From a bacterium (lineage in GTDB: Bacteria; Hydrothermota; UBA3073; JACQXS01): 35,400 bases of DNA. Of this stretch, positions 1 through 8,746 are shown one piece after another. The position numbers and the translations under genes are program-made. The notes beneath the pieces are model-generated. The model ran no database searches, was not told the DNA's origin, and worked only from the letters and a program-made list of their open reading frames with translations. The stretch's first letter is position 1. Each line of letters starts with the position of its first letter. The stretch spans positions 1 to 35,400 of the forward strand of contig JAUVIV010000017.1 in the NCBI GenBank assembly GCA_030592575.1, written 5' to 3'.

Positions 1-507
1 AATCACAACTTCCATATCTCCATCCCCATCAATATCTGCTATTGCCGGAGAAGAATATACAGTACCTCCTGTTACATAACTCCATTTCATAGTACCGTTT
101 GTTCCATTCAAACAGTAAACTTTACAATCATTACTTCCGACTACGACTTCCATTGCATTATCTCCGTCAATATCTACTATTGCTGGAGAAGGTTCTACCC
201 GACCTCCTGTTGTATAACTCCATTTCATTAAACCGGTTACTCCGTTCAAGCAGTAAACCGTACTATCCCAACTTCCGAATACCACTTCCATTGTACCATC
301 CCCATCAACATCTGTTACTGTTGCCCCCTGACATTCTACATAATTTCCTGTTACGTAAGACCATTTAACAATAGGTTCAGTTGATATAGCTCCTCTCGTT
401 CGCTGAAAGTGTGTATTCTCCAAGTTCCCACCATACATAGTCCAGGTGGTATCAGCATAAGTTACCGGGATTTGCTGAAAAATAAATAATGTTAATATAA
501 TTCCCAT
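1..507 (-). CDS. Secreted FG-GAP/VCBS-type repeat protein (partial, C-terminus outside window)
   Basis: This is the first 169 codons of a gene whose 3' end lies beyond base 1. The start at 505-507 follows a strong AAAGGAGG ribosome site at about 512-519; the other ATG, at 510-512, runs into a stop after six codons. Residues 1-18 are a signal peptide (hydrophobic LTLFIF stretch, likely cleavage after TYA). The mature part has three copies of a repeat of about 46 residues, each with a DxDGDG/N calcium-binding loop (residues 66-71, 112-117, 158-163) followed by MEVV and a VYCLNG...KWSY strand. This is the FG-GAP/VCBS beta-propeller pattern, with PQQ-like overtones, so I expect an extracellular or surface propeller. 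A C-terminal sorting domain is likely, as in its neighbours, but cannot be seen. Ligand unknown. Confidence 0.85.
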   Translation of the reverse strand, partial: MGIILTLFIFQQIPVTYADTTWTMYGGNLENTHFQRTRGAISTEPIVKWSYVTGNYVECQGATVTDVDGDGTMEVVFGSWDSTVYCLNGVTGLMKWSYTTGGRVEPSPAIVDIDGDNAMEVVVGSNDCKVYCLNGTNGTMKWSYVTGGTVYSSPAIADIDGDGDMEVVI

Positions 508-549
508 TTCATCCTCCTTTTTTTTACCTAAAAATATATTTTCTAAAAG

Positions 550-579
550 GGTGGGCAGGGGCAATTGCCCCTGCTCTAC
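550..579 (-). repeat. REP-like palindrome with GTAG foot
   Basis: A perfect 20-bp palindrome (GCAGGGGC and its complement meeting at AATT) covers 555-574. On the minus strand it is preceded by GTAG (576-579). GTAG next to a hairpin is the hallmark of REP elements moved by REP-associated tyrosine transposases (RAYTs). It lies in the predicted 5' leader of the gene ending at 507. Confidence 0.6.
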
Positions 580-630
580 CCACAAGCAACTCCATCCACA
601 TTGTTAGCACATAATCTCTATAAACCCTTA

Positions 631-663
631 CGTAATATGACAAGGCATAAAAGCCTTGCCTAC
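631..663 (-). repeat. REP-like hairpin with GTAG foot
   Basis: The stem is CAAGGC/GCCTTG (641-658) with loop ATAAAA; minus-strand GTAG is at 660-663. The side away from the foot carries CGTAATATGA (631-640), nearly the same tail as in the element at 1987-2043, although the hairpin sequences differ. Confidence 0.55.
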
Positions 664-715
664 CCCACCCCCATTTTTACATTTTTAAAATCTCCTACTT
701 CGCAGAACTTTATAA

Positions 716-744
716 TATATAATAAATTTTCTAAGTTTTGTCAA
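716..744 (-). promoter_or_regulatory. Housekeeping promoter for the FG-GAP repeat gene
   Basis: On the minus strand, TTGACA (739-744) is followed after exactly 17 bp by TATATA (716-721). Transcription would start near 709 and give a ~200-nt leader that includes both REP-like hairpins (550-663). It begins directly after the terminator of the upstream gene. Confidence 0.75.
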
Positions 745-752
745 ATAGATTC

Positions 753-793
753 TTTTTTTAAAAAAAGCCCCCTGATTGTTCAAGAGGGCTTTT
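753..793 (-). terminator. Rho-independent terminator of the 818-1918 gene
   Basis: Read on the minus strand, a stem GCCCTC/GGGGGC (784-789 with 767-772, one G-T pair, flanked by A-T pairs) is followed by seven Ts. It lies 25-65 bp past the stop codon at 818. With the promoter at 716-744 it rounds out 508-817; nothing else coding is seen there. Confidence 0.8.
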
Positions 794-817
794 GAAAAAC
801 AATCTGTCTGAACTAAA

Positions 818-1918
818 CTATTGTAATATCGTGAGTTTTCTAATTGCCTTGAAATTACCTGCTTCCATACGATAAAAGTAAATTCCGGGTGCTACTTTCT
901 TGCCTTTTTCATTTTTGCCATCCCATTTAATAGAATGAGAGCCTGCTTCCATCTTTTGATTGAGTAACGTTGCAATTTTTTGCCCCGATGCGTTATATAC
1001 AATAATCTTCGTATGTACATCTCTAAGTAATGCATAGGAAACCGTCGTATAAGATGTGAACGGATTCGGTCTGTTTTGAAGTAAATCGAACTTCTTGACT
1101 TTATCTTCTGTCTCCTCTGTTCCTACCGGGGCTTTACCACTCATTACAAGACCAATGTTCCCGCCAATTACACCAAGTCCATAAATATAATGCATTATTA
1201 TATACCCATCATCATCGGTTTGCTGAACATCACAACCTTGTTTATGAGTATCTCCACCATACGCTTTTGCCCATACCGTATCACCATTCGCATCCATCTC
1301 AATCAGACATACATCAAAAGTACCAACTCCGGTAAAAGCAATATTTGCTGTTATACTCTCACCTGTTCCGATAGAGATTCTCGTCTCACTACTCGCATCC
1401 ATCTTAATTAAATGTATATCAGAATTACCTCTCTTGATATCAGTATGACTAACTCTTATATACCCATTATCTGTCAAGCTTCTACCAATGTTACTTGCGT
1501 CATAGGTTTTTATCCATACCGTATCATCATTCGCATCCTTTTTAATCAGATATACTTCAGAATTACTACCTCCAACATTGATATAATCATAATTCACCAT
1601 TATACATCCATCATCTATAGTCTGTTGAATACCGGTCTGCTGAACACTCAAATCTCCATCACTGTTACTTGTTTCGTAGGTCTTCATCCATATTGTATCA
1701 CCATTTGCGTTTTTCTTAATAAGATGAAGAACGGAGTAATCCACAACCATATACTCACCATCAGTATATTCACCATCATTCGTCGGTTGAACATTACGGT
1801 TCCTATTATCATTGTTTGGTTCTTCTATTACCATAGTATCCGACTGAATCTGGGCAAATAAGTTTGTGCTACTGAGGAGCATTACCCCGACAAATATAGC
1901 TGTAAATCCTTTAAACAT
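818..1918 (-). CDS. Secreted repeat protein with type IX C-terminal sorting domain
   Basis: The 366-residue product starts at 1918 behind a near-perfect ribosome site (AAAGGAGGTGA). Residues 1-22 are a signal peptide. The middle holds four imperfect repeats of the form LIKKxANGDTxWxKTY...SVQQTxDDGYI (about 65-115, 122-160, 168-200, 203-245), a pattern common in predicted beta-propeller surface proteins of FCB candidate phyla. The third copy is strongly eroded. Residues ~278-366 form a T9SS type A sorting domain: QNRPNPF opening, IIVYNASGQKI strand, WDGKNEKGKKVAPGIYFYR core and a basic KAIRKLTI end. The protein should cross the outer membrane by type IX secretion and be anchored or released outside. 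No catalytic motif was recognised; role unknown. Confidence 0.85.
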   Translation of the reverse strand: MFKGFTAIFVGVMLLSSTNLFAQIQSDTMVIEEPNNDNRNRNVQPTNDGEYTDGEYMVVDYSVLHLIKKNANGDTIWMKTYETSNSDGDLSVQQTGIQQTIDDGCIMVNYDYINVGGSNSEVYLIKKDANDDTVWIKTYDASNIGRSLTDNGYIRVSHTDIKRGNSDIHLIKMDASSETRISIGTGESITANIAFTGVGTFDVCLIEMDANGDTVWAKAYGGDTHKQGCDVQQTDDDGYIIMHYIYGLGVIGGNIGLVMSGKAPVGTEETEDKVKKFDLLQNRPNPFTSYTTVSYALLRDVHTKIIVYNASGQKIATLLNQKMEAGSHSIKWDGKNEKGKKVAPGIYFYRMEAGNFKAIRKLTILQ

Positions 1919-1986
1919 TGTTCACCTCCTTTTCACTAATTACTCATTGTTCTCTTTTTTATCTGAAAAATCCCCTTGCCAAATTG

Positions 1987-2043
1987 GTAGCGTGGAGTCT
2001 TTAGACCCCGTGTAATATGAACAGTCTAAAGACTGTTCACTAC
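1987..2043. repeat. Head-to-head pair of REP-like elements
   Basis: GTAG on the plus strand (1987-1990) leads into a GTCTTTAGAC hairpin; a second element on the minus strand has GTAG at 2040-2043 and a 9-bp stem TGAACAGTC/GACTGTTCA with loop TAAA (2018-2039). The two converge on a shared centre, CGTGTAATATGA (2009-2020). Such inverted pairs resemble the BIMEs of enterobacterial REPs. It lies between two divergently unrelated minus-strand surface genes. Confidence 0.6.
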
Positions 2044-2055
2044 CATTTTCTTTTG

Positions 2056-2071
2056 TGCCGACTTGTCGGCA
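2056..2071. repeat. Perfect short palindrome
   Basis: TGCCGAC-TT-GTCGGCA makes a 7-bp stem 34 bp past the stop of the C1q-like gene. On the minus strand it is followed by A-rich rather than T-rich sequence, so it is a poor intrinsic terminator; it may protect the mRNA end or be another palindromic repeat. Confidence 0.45.
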
Positions 2072-2104
2072 TATATGTCTTACAGTATCTTTACGCATTT
2101 GAGT

Positions 2105-3085
2105 TTACTGTGTTAATCTAACTGACATATAAGTAGTAGTTAGTGAATTCCCTGCTATACTGCCTCCGGGAGAACTCGGACTACTATAATAACCCCATAA
2201 TTCTACAAAATCATCTTTATTCAGCGGAATAATATCAGAAACATTTACACTCATTTCCGTAGTGGTAGTACCAAGGCGAACATAACTATAAGAACTACCA
2301 TTTTTCCTGATACAAGCAATAATTATATTACCTGTCTGTAAGTGAAAAAATTGAATAGAAGCATTAACCTGATAATATCCTGTAGTAGGAGCAGTAAATC
2401 GGTAATTAGTTGAAGGGTCAAAATCATCATCGCCTACATCATATAGCTCTGCATCTAACTCAATTTTATGCCAACCATTCCCATTCCCAAAAGCACAATT
2501 AGCACTTCTATATCCTTTTGCACAAGGATTGGTAGATTTTATAGTACCCGCTACATCTAACTTTACCGATGGAGTGTGTGTACCTACACCAACATTACCT
2601 TGGAAGTAACTCTTATCTCCTAATGAATAAACGCTATAGAAATTTCCACTACTGCTTAATTCCTGAGAGTTAAAATATCCTGCATAACAGTTTAATCCCG
2701 AATAATTAGTTGAATTACAAGGTCTTGCTATACCACAAACTCCATAAACTGTTTGATTACTTCCTGTTGCTTCGCCGCAACCGTAAACACCCATAGCATT
2801 ATCACCATGTATGTAAGCTTCAACACCATGACGATAATTATTTATCTCAACAACGTTATCTTGAGAGGGATAAGTGTTTTTAGTATAAATCGCTGCTAAA
2901 TAGGTACTTTGCAAAACGTTTAGCTTGTAGTTACCCGGGGTTGAAGTTCCTATGTCTACCTCATAAGCATCATTGTACAAAAATACTTTTCCACCAGACT
3001 CTATCCATTCTTGAGAAAATCCGCTCGTAGCAGCCAACAAAAGAATGACTATTCCTCTGATGATACCTGTTCTCTTATTTTTCAT
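2105..3085 (-). CDS. Secreted protein with C-terminal C1q-like domain
   Basis: The 326-residue product starts at 3085 behind GAAGGAGGG. Residues 1-24 are a signal peptide (ILLLAATSGFSQ). A glycine-rich region (about 30-175) has tail-fibre-like wording, IGTSTPGNYKLNV and GVGTHTPSVKLDVAGTI, typical of trimeric adhesive or fibre proteins. The last ~135 residues match the C1q/TNF jelly-roll pattern: NYRFTAPTTGYYQVNASIQF, then CIRKNGSSYSYV, MSVNVSDIIPLNKDDFVELWGYY, and a final TYMSVRL strand. Unlike its neighbours it has no T9SS sorting domain, so it may leave by another route or sit in the periplasm. A trimeric ligand-binding surface protein is the inference; the ligand is unknown. Confidence 0.75.
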   Translation of the reverse strand: MKNKRTGIIRGIVILLLAATSGFSQEWIESGGKVFLYNDAYEVDIGTSTPGNYKLNVLQSTYLAAIYTKNTYPSQDNVVEINNYRHGVEAYIHGDNAMGVYGCGEATGSNQTVYGVCGIARPCNSTNYSGLNCYAGYFNSQELSSSGNFYSVYSLGDKSYFQGNVGVGTHTPSVKLDVAGTIKSTNPCAKGYRSANCAFGNGNGWHKIELDAELYDVGDDDFDPSTNYRFTAPTTGYYQVNASIQFFHLQTGNIIIACIRKNGSSYSYVRLGTTTTEMSVNVSDIIPLNKDDFVELWGYYSSPSSPGGSIAGNSLTTTYMSVRLTQ

Positions 3086-3130
3086 TTTTTCCCTCCTTCT
3101 TTTACGATTTATAAACTAATTTTTATTCTT

Positions 3131-3236
3131 GTTAGCCTTGCATACCTCTGTGGTACACAAGGCATAGTTAGACATACCTTATAAATTTTGAGTAAAAAGA
3201 GCCTTCGGAAATGCAAACTCCCGAAGGATGTCTAAC
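3131..3236. repeat. Cluster of hairpins in the 3086-3691 gap
   Basis: Three nested or adjacent structures: GCCTTG..TACC paired with GGTA..CAAGGC (3135-3163); CCTTCGG/CCGAAGG (3202-3227); and a perfect 9-bp inverted repeat GTTAGACAT/ATGTCTAAC (3167-3175, 3228-3236) enclosing the second hairpin. The rest of the 606-bp gap (3237-3691) is AT-rich with a weak TTTACC/GGTAAA repeat near 3497-3522; I see no gene there and no clear terminator for the kinase gene. Confidence 0.5.
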
Positions 3237-3691
3237 TTTAATATCTTTTATCACATTTAACAATTTAACAAACAGAATTTTAGTTTTTGCCATTTTTACG
3301 GAACTTAAAAATTTAGTTGTATCTCTCTCGAAAAAGATTTTACATTTTTGATACACTTTCTTTTGAAATACTTTAATTAAGTAAAAGATGTAACAAAAAG
3401 GATTGAAATAACCGTAACCTCTTAATTAATTGGGAATTAGACAGAAATTATTGTAAAGGAGAATGATTGTGAAGGGTTGAAAATAGTAAGCAATTTTTAC
3501 CATACCCGGTTAAACGGTAAAGAAATTTTGTTCTTTTTTTTAATTATGCTTTGCTAAATATGGGGAAGTATTTAATGGTTACTATCCTGTAGTTCTTTTG
3601 TATTTAGTGTATATGAAATTTAGAATAATCAAGGACTATGTCAGGAACAAGGAAAAAGATAAATGTAATGGCAAAAAAAGTTTTACTATTA

Positions 3692-6600
3692 TTATAAGTT
3701 GTATTTCTTTAGTTTTTTGTCTAAAGTTGGTCTTGATACGCCCAATATTTTTATTGTTTTTCTTTTATTGCCACTTGTTGATTTAAGGGCTGCATGTATA
3801 GTTTCCCTTTCTGCGTCAGCAAGAGAACGAATGATTTTTTTGCCTGTATCTTTGCCGTTAATGGGTTTCTCTTGTATTAATGATATCGGTAGATCTTTTT
3901 GGGTAATTTTTTTGCCTTCCGACATAATAATAGTTCTTTCTATAACATTTTCCAATTCTCTTACATTACCTGGCCAGGAGTAATCCTGAAGAAGATACAA
4001 TGCTTCAGAGGTAAAACCTGTTATATTTTTGTGAAGTTTTTTCCTGAGTTTACGAAGAATGTAGGTTGCAAGGAATGGAATATCTTCTTTTCTTTCTCTC
4101 AGAGGAGGCATTTTGATTGATAGCACATTTAATCTATAGTAGAGGTCTTCTCTGAATTTTTCCTGTTTTATTTGTTCTTGTAAGTTTCTGTGGGTTGCTA
4201 CTACAACTCTCACATCAATTTTTTTACTTTTTGTAGCTCCTACTCTTCGGAATTCACCATCTTGAAGTACTCTTAAAAGTTTGGCTTGAATGTTTGGACT
4301 CATCTCTCCAATTTCATCAAAGAAGATAGTTCCACCATCTGCTATTTCAAAGAGTCCTTTTTTATCCTGGATAGCACCAGTAAAAGCTCCTTTTATATGA
4401 CCAAATATTTCTGATTCAAGGAGATTTTCCGGTATGGCACTGGAATTCACAATGACAAAGTTTTTGTCTTTTCTGGAACTACTATAATGGGTAATATTTG
4501 CAGCAAGTTCTTTGCCTGTCCCTGTTTCCCCTTCAATTATTACAGGAGAACTATATTTAATAACTCTTTCAAGGGTATTGTATACTTCTTGCATTGGCTT
4601 ACTTTTTCCTATCAAATTGCCAAAGTTATACCTTTCCTCTACGGCAGTTCTTAAATGAGTAATTTCATCTTTCATATCAATGTTTTCAAGTTTAAGTAGT
4701 TTATGGTCGTTTCTTATCTGCTGCATTAATACAGCATTTTCAAGGGATATAGCAGCTTGATTACAAAATGCTCGAAGGAATTCAAGGTCTTCAGAAGTAA
4801 AAGCATTACTTTTCCTTCTATTATCAATATAGATAGCACCAACAGTACGGTCTTTAATTCTGAATGGAACACATAGAATTGAAAGAAGTCTGAGTTTGGT
4901 TATACTTTTTCTGTCTTTAAATCTTGGGTCTTCTTGTGCAGAGGATGTAATAATTCGTTCTCCTTTTTTTTCCACATCTTCTACTATAGTCATTGAAAAA
5001 TCTGACATATCTTTTATAGATTGTTTATCCATATTTCTAGCGATTTTTACTACAAGGTTATTTCCTTCTCTTAGAAGTATGAAACCTCTTTCCGCTTCCA
5101 TAATTTCAATGGTGATATCCAGTATTTTTTTAAGCAATTCATTAACCTCTATTGTTGAATTTATTATTTGGGTCATTCTATAAAGAGCTTTGAGTCTTTT
5201 ATCCTTTCCAGGAATAGGTTCAAGTAATAATGGTGAATACTTCTCTATCTCTAAAATCAGAAAATTGACTCTTTTTAAATATGTATCTGCATTTAGGTTT
5301 TTGAATATCTCTTCTGCTTGTTTTAATCTTGTTAGAATTTGCTCAAGCAAACCTTCTCTCCAAAATTTTTTACCTACCTTTTCTCTAATAGAGAAAATTT
5401 CTTCTCCAGCAACAAGAAGGGTTTTGCCAAGTTCATCGGTTACCTTCAGGTTCTCTAAAATCTTTATGGATTTAGAGTAAGAGACAAGTGCTTTATCTAT
5501 TTCTCCTTTTCTGGAATATACAGTTCCAATGATTCTTTGAAGGATGCCAAGAGACAGAGTAAGATTGATTTTTTTACATAATTTAATTCCTTTTACACAA
5601 TAACTTTCTGCAGTTGAAAGATTATTAGTGAGCAAATAATATTCAGCCAGAGTTGAGCATATCTCCGCAATTCCTTTTTTTGATTTTTGTTTTTGGAAGA
5701 GATGGAAACTTTTATGGAGAAATTTGGAAGCTTCTTCCAATTTATTTTGAAGCATGAAAGTTTCCCCGATATTATAGTAGAGATATGGTATGATTTCAAT
5801 GTTTTTAGTGTATTCAGTTATTTTTAGAGATTTTTTTAGGTTACTTATTGCTTTTTTAAAATCTCCAGCTTTTTTATATAGATTGCCAAGGTAGTTGTAT
5901 ATTCTTGTAGTTAGGAGTTTATCTTCTAATTGATGAGAAATCGAAAGAGCTGTCTCATAGTCTTGAATTGCCTTATTTAAATTACCTCTTTCTTTGTGTG
6001 CAACACCTAATTCCATACAGACATGAGCTATCATTCGATTATCTCCAATTCTTTTGAATATAGTGAGCGCTGAGTTATAATATTTCAAAGCAGTATCAAA
6101 ATCATTTTGTTCTTGTGCAAGGATTCCTAAAGCTCTGTAATAGAGTGCAATCCCATAGACATCACTATGTTTTTCATCTATTTTTAGCCCTTTTTGATAA
6201 AATTTTTCTGCTTCTTTCGGTTTTCCTGTTTTCCATAAGATTTGTCCAAGATTGTATAAAGTAGATTTAATGAGATTGTTGTTATGCATTCTCAGGGCAA
6301 TTATGAGTACTTTTTTATAATATTGACTTGCTTTTTTATAATTTTCTTTTTGAAGATAGACCGCTCCGAGAGTACTGTGGACATAATTTAATCCAAGTTG
6401 ATCATTGTGTTTTTCAGCTATTTCAATTGCTTTTTGAGAGTAAAATAGAGCTTTTTCAAAGTCTCCACAACACATATAAACCCATCCAATGTCGCTGAGG
6501 AGAAGTGTTTTTTGATGATTATCCTCGTGGGGTATCTTAAGTCCTTTCTGGAAATAATTCAATGCTTTGTCGTAATTTTGCTGGTCGCTATGTATTATTC

Positions 6601-8746
6601 CAATTTTTCTGTAAATTCTTACGGAAGAATCCTTAGTTATAAGAGATAGAGCAAATTCATATTTAATAAGAGCATCTTGATACTTGCCCAAAATATGATA
6701 GAGATTACCCAGAGTTTCGTAAAGGGTAAATCTTTCTCTTTTTTTACCCGATTTATCTATAAGTGAAAGAGCAAGTTCAAAATACTTAATTGCTTCAGTA
6801 TTTGCCGATATGTTTTTTGCTCTTTCCCCTGATATGAGAGCAAATTTATATACTTTGGTATCTTCATTTGTCTGTAGATAGTGATAAGTAAGGTCAGGAG
6901 CTATTCTTTCAAAGTCTTGCTGGAATCGATGTTTTAATGCTTTGGCTATTTTTTTATGAAGTAAGATTTTTTCTTTGAGAGGTATATTCTTTTCAATCAC
7001 ATTGGAGAGCATTTGATGAGTGAAAGAGAGATTTTTACCCTGACTTTCTATGATAAGACCTTTTTTCTGAAGATTATGGAGAGTGTGAGGTTTTACCTGA
7101 ATCAAATCTTTTAGAATAAGGCAGGTAAAGTTATTTTTCAGAATAGCACCCGTTTTTAATAGGTTGAATTCATCTTCACTCAATTTTTTTAAGGTATAGG
7201 TAATAAAATCTTCAATGCCTTTTGGTATCTTATAGGTTTTAAGTTTATTATGAGACAGAGACCACTTTTTGTTGATTTTTTCAAGAATCTTATCTTTTAC
7301 CAGACTTTGCGTAAATGTTATGATGAGGAAAGGATTTCCTCCTGTATGATTATGAATTAGATTTCCTATGTTTTCTATTTTATCTTTTATTAACAGTATT
7401 GATTTAACTATAATAGTGGTATCATGTAGGCTAAGTGATGTAAGATTAAGGTGATTGAAATATCCTATGGATTGAATGTTTTTATTGATGAACACAGTAT
7501 CAGGAGAGGTAATAATTAGAAAAATTGGGGCAGTTTCAATAGATCTTATGAGGTATTCTATTAAATTAAGGGCAGAATTTTTCTGAAATTGAAGGTCTTT
7601 TACTATAAAAAGAAGTGGTGATTGCTTTGCTTCGTTAATTAGTTTGTTTACTATCTCATCAAACAGGTTTAGTTCTGTAAATGGTTTTTGGTCAATAATA
7701 TCAGTAAAAGTTTCAAGAATATCTTTTCCTGAGTCAAATTCCTTTACCTTTGCTCCCTCAATTTGAGCATAAGATTTAAACTCTTGTAAAATTCTTGTTT
7801 TGCCTATTCCGTTTTCCCCATATATTGAGATAACTCTACCATTGCCGGCTTTAACTTCTTGCCAAATATTCTTAAGAATCGAAAATTCCTTTTGCCTTCC
7901 TGTAAATATGGGTGTGAAAAGAGTAGGTAAAGGATGTTCTCCCGTGATTTGGGAAATAGTTTCTTGCACATCATTTATGGATTTAGTTCTTTTTTGAGGC
8001 TTTACTTGCAAAAGTTCCAATATAAGATTGTTTAATTTCTCCGGTACGGTAGGATTGAATTCCTTTGGGGATTTTATATTTCCTTTTGTATGCTGTTTAA
8101 TGAGAGTAAGTGTATTATCACCCTTAAAGGGTAAACAATGAGTCAGTATTTGGTATAAGGTTACACCTAAAGAAAAAAGATCTATACTTTGATTAAAATT
8201 CTCTCCTTTAAGAACTTCGGGTGCTATATATTGTAGAGTGCCTTTAAGTTTTTTAGTTGTTTGCTTCTCTATAAGTCCGAAGTCTGTTATGATAGCTCTG
8301 GGCTCTCGGATTTTGGATAATTCTATTAGTATATTATTAGGTTTGATATCACAATGGATGAGTTTGTAAAAATGAATATACTTGAGTGCACTGCAAATCT
8401 GGAGTATTATGGAATAAAAAAGTTGATAATCGGTTTTTGTTCTGGGGGGATTATCTTTAAACAGGTCGTAAAAATTCTTGCCCTCAATATATTCCATCGT
8501 GAAAAAATATTGGTTACTTTGTTGGTTTGAGAGATAGGTTGTGCTGAAGTCGTAGACTTTTATAATATTTGGATGATTGAGCTTTGAAAGGGTAAGAAAT
8601 TCTTTTTGAATATGTTTAGCTGAGGAGGTTTTTAAGGCAAGTATTGTATCGGTAGCAAAGTCTTTGACCTTGCAAACAGTACTCATGCCTCCGGAATCAA
8701 ATTTATCCAGTATCTCATATTTACTATTAACCCAATCTCTGTTCAT
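3692..8746 (-). CDS. Giant Ser/Thr kinase-AAA-TPR-GAF-sigma-54 activator fusion
   Basis: The 1684-residue chain contains, in order: a Hanks-type Ser/Thr kinase (1-265; Lys39, H131-C-D133 with K135 and N138, DFG 155-157, APE 175-177); a STAND/AAA_16-like ATPase (280-590; Walker A GENGIGKT 310-317, Walker B near LLFIVKD 378-384); about 12 TPRs (630-1110); a GAF domain (1190-1340); a sigma-54-interacting AAA+ module (1375-1605; Walker A GETGTGKE 1406-1413, GAFTGA 1453-1458, Walker B FFDE to 1478, WPGNVRELE 1591-1599); and a Fis-type HTH (1640-1684). It should be a cytoplasmic enhancer-binding transcription activator for RNA polymerase-sigma54, gated by phosphorylation, nucleotide, protein partners and a GAF ligand. 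The intact GAFTGA loop argues that it can remodel sigma-54. The start lacks a good ribosome site. Nothing nearby shows a -24/-12 promoter, so the targets are elsewhere. Confidence 0.92.
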   Translation of the reverse strand: MNRDWVNSKYEILDKFDSGGMSTVCKVKDFATDTILALKTSSAKHIQKEFLTLSKLNHPNIIKVYDFSTTYLSNQQSNQYFFTMEYIEGKNFYDLFKDNPPRTKTDYQLFYSIILQICSALKYIHFYKLIHCDIKPNNILIELSKIREPRAIITDFGLIEKQTTKKLKGTLQYIAPEVLKGENFNQSIDLFSLGVTLYQILTHCLPFKGDNTLTLIKQHTKGNIKSPKEFNPTVPEKLNNLILELLQVKPQKRTKSINDVQETISQITGEHPLPTLFTPIFTGRQKEFSILKNIWQEVKAGNGRVISIYGENGIGKTRILQEFKSYAQIEGAKVKEFDSGKDILETFTDIIDQKPFTELNLFDEIVNKLINEAKQSPLLFIVKDLQFQKNSALNLIEYLIRSIETAPIFLIITSPDTVFINKNIQSIGYFNHLNLTSLSLHDTTIIVKSILLIKDKIENIGNLIHNHTGGNPFLIITFTQSLVKDKILEKINKKWSLSHNKLKTYKIPKGIEDFITYTLKKLSEDEFNLLKTGAILKNNFTCLILKDLIQVKPHTLHNLQKKGLIIESQGKNLSFTHQMLSNVIEKNIPLKEKILLHKKIAKALKHRFQQDFERIAPDLTYHYLQTNEDTKVYKFALISGERAKNISANTEAIKYFELALSLIDKSGKKRERFTLYETLGNLYHILGKYQDALIKYEFALSLITKDSSVRIYRKIGIIHSDQQNYDKALNYFQKGLKIPHEDNHQKTLLLSDIGWVYMCCGDFEKALFYSQKAIEIAEKHNDQLGLNYVHSTLGAVYLQKENYKKASQYYKKVLIIALRMHNNNLIKSTLYNLGQILWKTGKPKEAEKFYQKGLKIDEKHSDVYGIALYYRALGILAQEQNDFDTALKYYNSALTIFKRIGDNRMIAHVCMELGVAHKERGNLNKAIQDYETALSISHQLEDKLLTTRIYNYLGNLYKKAGDFKKAISNLKKSLKITEYTKNIEIIPYLYYNIGETFMLQNKLEEASKFLHKSFHLFQKQKSKKGIAEICSTLAEYYLLTNNLSTAESYCVKGIKLCKKINLTLSLGILQRIIGTVYSRKGEIDKALVSYSKSIKILENLKVTDELGKTLLVAGEEIFSIREKVGKKFWREGLLEQILTRLKQAEEIFKNLNADTYLKRVNFLILEIEKYSPLLLEPIPGKDKRLKALYRMTQIINSTIEVNELLKKILDITIEIMEAERGFILLREGNNLVVKIARNMDKQSIKDMSDFSMTIVEDVEKKGERIITSSAQEDPRFKDRKSITKLRLLSILCVPFRIKDRTVGAIYIDNRRKSNAFTSEDLEFLRAFCNQAAISLENAVLMQQIRNDHKLLKLENIDMKDEITHLRTAVEERYNFGNLIGKSKPMQEVYNTLERVIKYSSPVIIEGETGTGKELAANITHYSSSRKDKNFVIVNSSAIPENLLESEIFGHIKGAFTGAIQDKKGLFEIADGGTIFFDEIGEMSPNIQAKLLRVLQDGEFRRVGATKSKKIDVRVVVATHRNLQEQIKQEKFREDLYYRLNVLSIKMPPLRERKEDIPFLATYILRKLRKKLHKNITGFTSEALYLLQDYSWPGNVRELENVIERTIIMSEGKKITQKDLPISLIQEKPINGKDTGKKIIRSLADAERETIHAALKSTSGNKRKTIKILGVSRPTLDKKLKKYNL

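Noticed and set aside
1190-1861. Two open frames on the plus strand inside the 818-1918 gene
   Set aside because: They are low-complexity antisense shadows of the repeat protein, rich in Ile/Thr/Tyr, without ribosome sites.
3168-3356. A 62-residue minus-strand open frame in the 3086-3691 gap
   Set aside because: It crosses the hairpin cluster, has no ribosome site and no recognisable sequence.
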